Origin: Candidatus Hydrogenedentota bacterium
Lineage (GTDB): Bacteria; Hydrogenedentota; Hydrogenedentia; Hydrogenedentales; CAITNO01
Direction of reading: 5' to 3'
Assembly (NCBI GenBank): GCA_903893795.1
Contig: CAITNO010000001.1
Coordinates: forward strand, 62,001-126,000
Length of the DNA: 64,000 nt
Position 1 is the stretch's first letter. Each line of letters begins with the position of its first letter. The notes beneath the pieces are model-generated. The model saw nothing but the letters and a program-made list of their open reading frames with translations, was not told the origin of the DNA and searched no databases. The translations under genes and the position numbers were made by a program. This document shows, piece after piece, positions 61,665 through 64,000 of this stretch.

Positions 61665-62180
61665 TTAGGAACGGCTTGGGAAGATGCCCTGGAGGGCAAT
61701 CGCATAGTTCAACGCAAGGAAGGGCTGCATGTTTTCATGTGCCTGCGGGGATTCGTTTGCATTCGCAAGGGTTTTGGTGGACATGGTCCCGTCGGGCCCG
61801 GCCTTGCTGTAGGCTTCGGCTCCCACGGCGGGCAGCGCCCCCGTCGGCACGGGGGTGTTGCCGTCGGCACGGGTTCCTTTCAGCACGTGGCTGTGGTCGA
61901 CCCATTCCTCCAGCGTCAGCGCGTGCGCCGTCTCACCACCGGCTTGCCCCAAGACATAGGTTCCCAGCCCGGGACCCTGGCCCGCGGCGACCGGAACGCG
62001 GCCCCGCAGGTCCGGCAATGCGAAATTGGTGGTGCCGTTCCCGCCGTAGGTTGTTCCCAGGATCGAGAAGAGGGCCTGGTTTTGGTTGATGGGGAGCAAC
62101 TGCCCCTGGCAGAAAGCCCATCCTTTGGGCGGGAAAGTGAAACTGATCAGTTTGATTTCACCCAAATATGGTGTGCCCAT
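61665..62180 (-). CDS. Phage tail collar (MdpB-type) protein, second in tandem
   Basis: The 171-aa protein has the same layout as its neighbours: YLGEIKLISFTFPPKGWAFC, GQLLPINQNQALFSILGTT, YGGNGTTNFALPDLRGRVPV and EEWVDHSHVLK. Sequence between the motifs differs from the other two, so the triplication is old. GGGAG precedes the ATG; gaps to the neighbours are 27 and 33 bp. Confidence 0.93.
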   Translation of the reverse strand: MGTPYLGEIKLISFTFPPKGWAFCQGQLLPINQNQALFSILGTTYGGNGTTNFALPDLRGRVPVAAGQGPGLGTYVLGQAGGETAHALTLEEWVDHSHVLKGTRADGNTPVPTGALPAVGAEAYSKAGPDGTMSTKTLANANESPQAHENMQPFLALNYAIALQGIFPSRS

Positions 62181-62213
62181 AGCTATATCTCCCTGACTCG
62201 TCGTGGAGTTCCG

Positions 62214-62723
62214 TCAATTCTGTGAAGGAAAAACGCCAAACAGCGAAATGATGAAATTGACACAAAGGAACGGCTGCAGGTTGTCGTGGGGCAGCGGTGC
62301 GGCGGCACCGGCCGGGGCCACCGCGCCCGCGTCCAGGCTCACATTGGGGTCCGTGGTGGTGTACACCTGCGCGGCGCCTGAACCCGCCGGAAGGGCGGCC
62401 TCGGGTGTACGCGCGCCGCCTGCGTGGGATGACGCCTGCACCGCGTGTGTGTGGCTGGGAACATGGGCTCCGGTGAGCGTTACATGCTCCACCCCTCCAG
62501 TGGTTCCCTGCACCAGGCTATTGCTCTGGTGGATGGGCAGGCGCCCCTGCAGGTCGGGCAGGGCAAAGGTGTTCATGCCGTCGCCGCCGTAGGTGGTTCC
62601 GATAAGATTGAAGAGGACGTCGTATTCGGCAATGGCCAGCAGTTGGCCGCTGCAAAAAGCCCATCCGTTCGGGGCAAAGTTTCCCGCAAACATGCGTATT
62701 TCACCAATGTAGGGATTGCTCAT
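62214..62723 (-). CDS. Phage tail collar (MdpB-type) protein, first in tandem
   Basis: The 169-aa protein reads YIGEIRMFAGNFAPNGWAFC, GQLLAIAEYDVLFNLIGTT, YGGDGMNTFALPDLQGRLPI and GAHVPSHTHAVQ, the same motif order as the other two. It has no signal peptide, like phage collar proteins. AAAGGA lies 9 nt upstream; the Tat-exported gene ends 31 bp before it. Confidence 0.93.
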   Translation of the reverse strand: MSNPYIGEIRMFAGNFAPNGWAFCSGQLLAIAEYDVLFNLIGTTYGGDGMNTFALPDLQGRLPIHQSNSLVQGTTGGVEHVTLTGAHVPSHTHAVQASSHAGGARTPEAALPAGSGAAQVYTTTDPNVSLDAGAVAPAGAAAPLPHDNLQPFLCVNFIISLFGVFPSQN

Positions 62724-62754
62724 CGTGACAGTTCCTTTGGTTCAGCCGCGCCGC

Positions 62755-63492
62755 TCATGCCCGCAGGTCCGCGCCGCTGTTCGAATAGTCAACCATCATG
62801 GCCAGGCAGGGGAATTCAGAGCCCGCAGACTCCCCAACCGGTGCCATGCGCTGGACAAGCCGGGGACGCGAGCCCTCCCCAAGTCTCCAGACAAGACCAC
62901 CCCACGCAAACGCGTCGGACGGGGCCAGCGCGTACAGTCCACGCAGGAGTTTGGGCGTTCCGGCCTCGGATCCGACCGTAAACCGGCATTCGGCGCGCCG
63001 CTTCACCCCGGCGCCGTCTTCGCTTTCCAAAACCAGATTAAGGCCCGAATCGTATCCGACGGGCGCCACAAAGGAATTGCCGGGGCTCACATGCGCCAGC
63101 GGACCTTTCACAAAATTCCAGGCATGAACCAGCACGGGTTCCGCGCTATCGGCCACTGGATAGGCAATATCGAGCGAAAACGACTTCATGCCTTCCGAGG
63201 CGAGCGTTGATGCCATTCCCTCCAGGCCGAAGATCGTCACGCGCGCGCCCCGCCGAGCAAACTCGGCGTCGCCCGCGGACAGGGACGACGCCTCGATGAC
63301 AGGGGAGGCGTCCGCCATAAGCGGCGCCCCGTATCCGACAGTTATCCTGTCAGCCGGTGCAATTGCGGGGGAGGCAACAGGCAACGCATGCGCGCTGAAG
63401 GCCTTGCCCCCCAGTGCGCCCACGGCAAACACCGAGCCCCAGGCCAGAAAGGCGCGTCTCGGCATCTGCGCAATTTCGTCAGGTTTTTGCAT
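62755..63492 (-). CDS. Tat-exported protein of unknown function, first gene of the tail-collar operon
   Basis: The 245-aa protein begins with PRRAFLAWGSVFAVGALGG, a twin-arginine signal. The rest is beta-rich (ITVGYGAPLMA, VTIFGLEGMAS, GLVWRLGEGSRPRLVQ) with no known family; such proteins accompany MdpB-type clusters elsewhere in my recollection of bacterial genomes. AAAGGAG precedes the ATG. It is divergent from the GNAT gene. Confidence 0.75.
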   Translation of the reverse strand: MQKPDEIAQMPRRAFLAWGSVFAVGALGGKAFSAHALPVASPAIAPADRITVGYGAPLMADASPVIEASSLSAGDAEFARRGARVTIFGLEGMASTLASEGMKSFSLDIAYPVADSAEPVLVHAWNFVKGPLAHVSPGNSFVAPVGYDSGLNLVLESEDGAGVKRRAECRFTVGSEAGTPKLLRGLYALAPSDAFAWGGLVWRLGEGSRPRLVQRMAPVGESAGSEFPCLAMMVDYSNSGADLRA

Positions 63493-63616
63493 CAGTTCTT
63501 CTCCTTTGCCCTAGTCTGGTGGGTCTGCACACGTTAGTACAACGAACCTAATAGTTTCAGTAATTATTCCTAAATGTTGATGGCCGAAGGTGTCGCGCTG
63601 AGAAAGCCTTGGCCGA

Positions 63617-63649
63617 CCCCCCCCCCCCACAAGAATTGTGGTATATACT
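63617..63649 (+). promoter_or_regulatory. 12-C tract and -10 box before the GNAT gene
   Basis: A run of 12 C residues (63617-63628) precedes TATACT at 63644-63649, a good -10 for the GNAT gene. The -35 position falls inside the C run. Slipped-strand change of the run length could alter promoter strength. Confidence 0.45.
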
Positions 63650-63694
63650 GATGCCGGACTTGAGACGAATCAGAATTGTCACAGGAGTGCCCGC

Positions 63695-64000
63695 GTGGGA
63701 ACAGATTCAAAACATGACAACGTTTTTATACTCCGCCCCTGTGGGGACGGGGACGAGGCGTTCCTCTTTGCGCTGTTCACGAGCGTGAGAAGGGAAGAGT
63801 TTGCAGCCCTGAACTGGCCCCCCGCACAGCTTGAACCGTTGCTGCGCATTCAGTTTGCCGCCCAGTCCCGCTCCTATGCGTCAAGCTTCCCGCAGGCCGC
63901 GCATGAAATCATCTGCCTCGCGGGCAAACCGGTGGGGCGCATAATCACGGACGACACACCGGAGGCGCTGCTGCTCGTTGACATTGCGTTGATGCCCGAG
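63695..64000 (+). CDS. GNAT-family N-acetyltransferase, cut by window end
   Basis: Starting at GTG 63695 (AGGAG 8 nt upstream), 102 codons are visible. The text NVFILRPCGDGDEAFLFALF, TSVRREEFAALNWP, LLRIQFAAQSRSYASSFPQA and VGRIITDDTPEALLLVDIAL matches the N-terminal part of the GNAT proteins that accompany MdpB-type tail-collar genes. The acetyl-CoA loop would lie beyond the window. Divergent from the tail-collar operon across a 202-bp gap. Confidence 0.85.
   Translation, partial: MGTDSKHDNVFILRPCGDGDEAFLFALFTSVRREEFAALNWPPAQLEPLLRIQFAAQSRSYASSFPQAAHEIICLAGKPVGRIITDDTPEALLLVDIALMPE

Noticed and set aside
61119-62723. Prophage remnant
   Set aside because: The three tail-collar genes are intact, evenly spaced and operon-like, and no capsid, portal, terminase, integrase or lysis gene is nearby.
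1-64000. tRNA, rRNA and CRISPR arrays
   Set aside because: The gene-free intervals were read for T-loop-like GGTTCRA sequences and for regularly spaced direct repeats; none was found.

Overview
The window reads as chromosomal DNA of a GC-rich, Gram-negative, free-living bacterium. An outer membrane is implied by a complete lptC-lptA-lptB lipopolysaccharide-export block, an ArnT-like lipid A transferase and a LAB_N protein. The many very long secreted proteins of unknown function, the GH29 and GH38 carbohydrate enzymes with a sodium:solute symporter, the Tat-exported sugar-isomerase-like protein and the FG-GAP, PQQ-like and ELWxxDGT repeat proteins resemble genomes of Candidatus Hydrogenedentota and PVC-type (Planctomycetota/Lentisphaerota) bacteria. 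That placement is an inference from gene style; there is no rRNA or tRNA here to test it.

Layout. 1-8.9 kb: carbohydrate-related and unknown secreted proteins (partial GH29 fucosidase, propeller/toroid protein, TPR protein, tocopherol-cyclase-like lipoprotein, 688-aa secreted protein, xylose-isomerase-like protein). 8.9-12.8 kb: a tightly overlapping housekeeping run transcribed leftward, coaX-lptC-lptA-lptB, with nadC just upstream. 12.9-18.6 kb: a PQQ-like secreted protein, a cold-shock protein, a 1.37-kb non-coding divergent region with clustered DnaA-box-like sites, then rsmD and nrdR. 18.8-22.7 kb: a probable lipid A modification operon (LAB_N protein, unknown secreted protein, ArnT-like transferase). 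22.9-28.2 kb: sodium:solute symporter and GH38-like enzyme. 28.5-30.0 kb: two TPM-domain genes. 30.1-33.1 kb: a compositionally distinct island with a PD-(D/E)XK nuclease fused to an SLFN-g3/DUF2075 helicase, plus an HNH endonuclease, a candidate defence locus. 33.3-38.1 kb: an FG-GAP repeat protein and a tandemly duplicated pair of small secreted coiled-coil proteins. 38.1-40.9 kb: an ABC transporter (ATPase, His-rich FtsX permease, DUF3299-like protein) behind a Fur/Zur-like palindrome, probably metal-responsive. 41-47.6 kb: two cobalamin-binding radical SAM proteins, a remnant of a third, and a large GT39-like membrane protein with a C-terminal repeat domain. 48.4-51.8 kb: MFS transporter, PepSY-like membrane protein and a coupled YeeE/YedE sulfur-transport pair. 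51.9-57.9 kb: a three-gene signalling operon (sensor kinase, single-domain regulator, hybrid kinase). 58.6-64 kb: an operon of three tandem phage-tail-collar (MdpB-type) proteins with a Tat-exported protein and an ELWxxDGT/PASTA repeat protein, divergent from a GNAT acetyltransferase cut by the window end; a 12-C tract lies in the divergent promoter region.

The most interesting loci are the tail-collar/GNAT operon, the nuclease-helicase plus HNH island, the metal-box-controlled ABC system, and a family of palindromic intergenic repeats. No rRNA, tRNA, CRISPR array, intact transposase or integrase gene was found.
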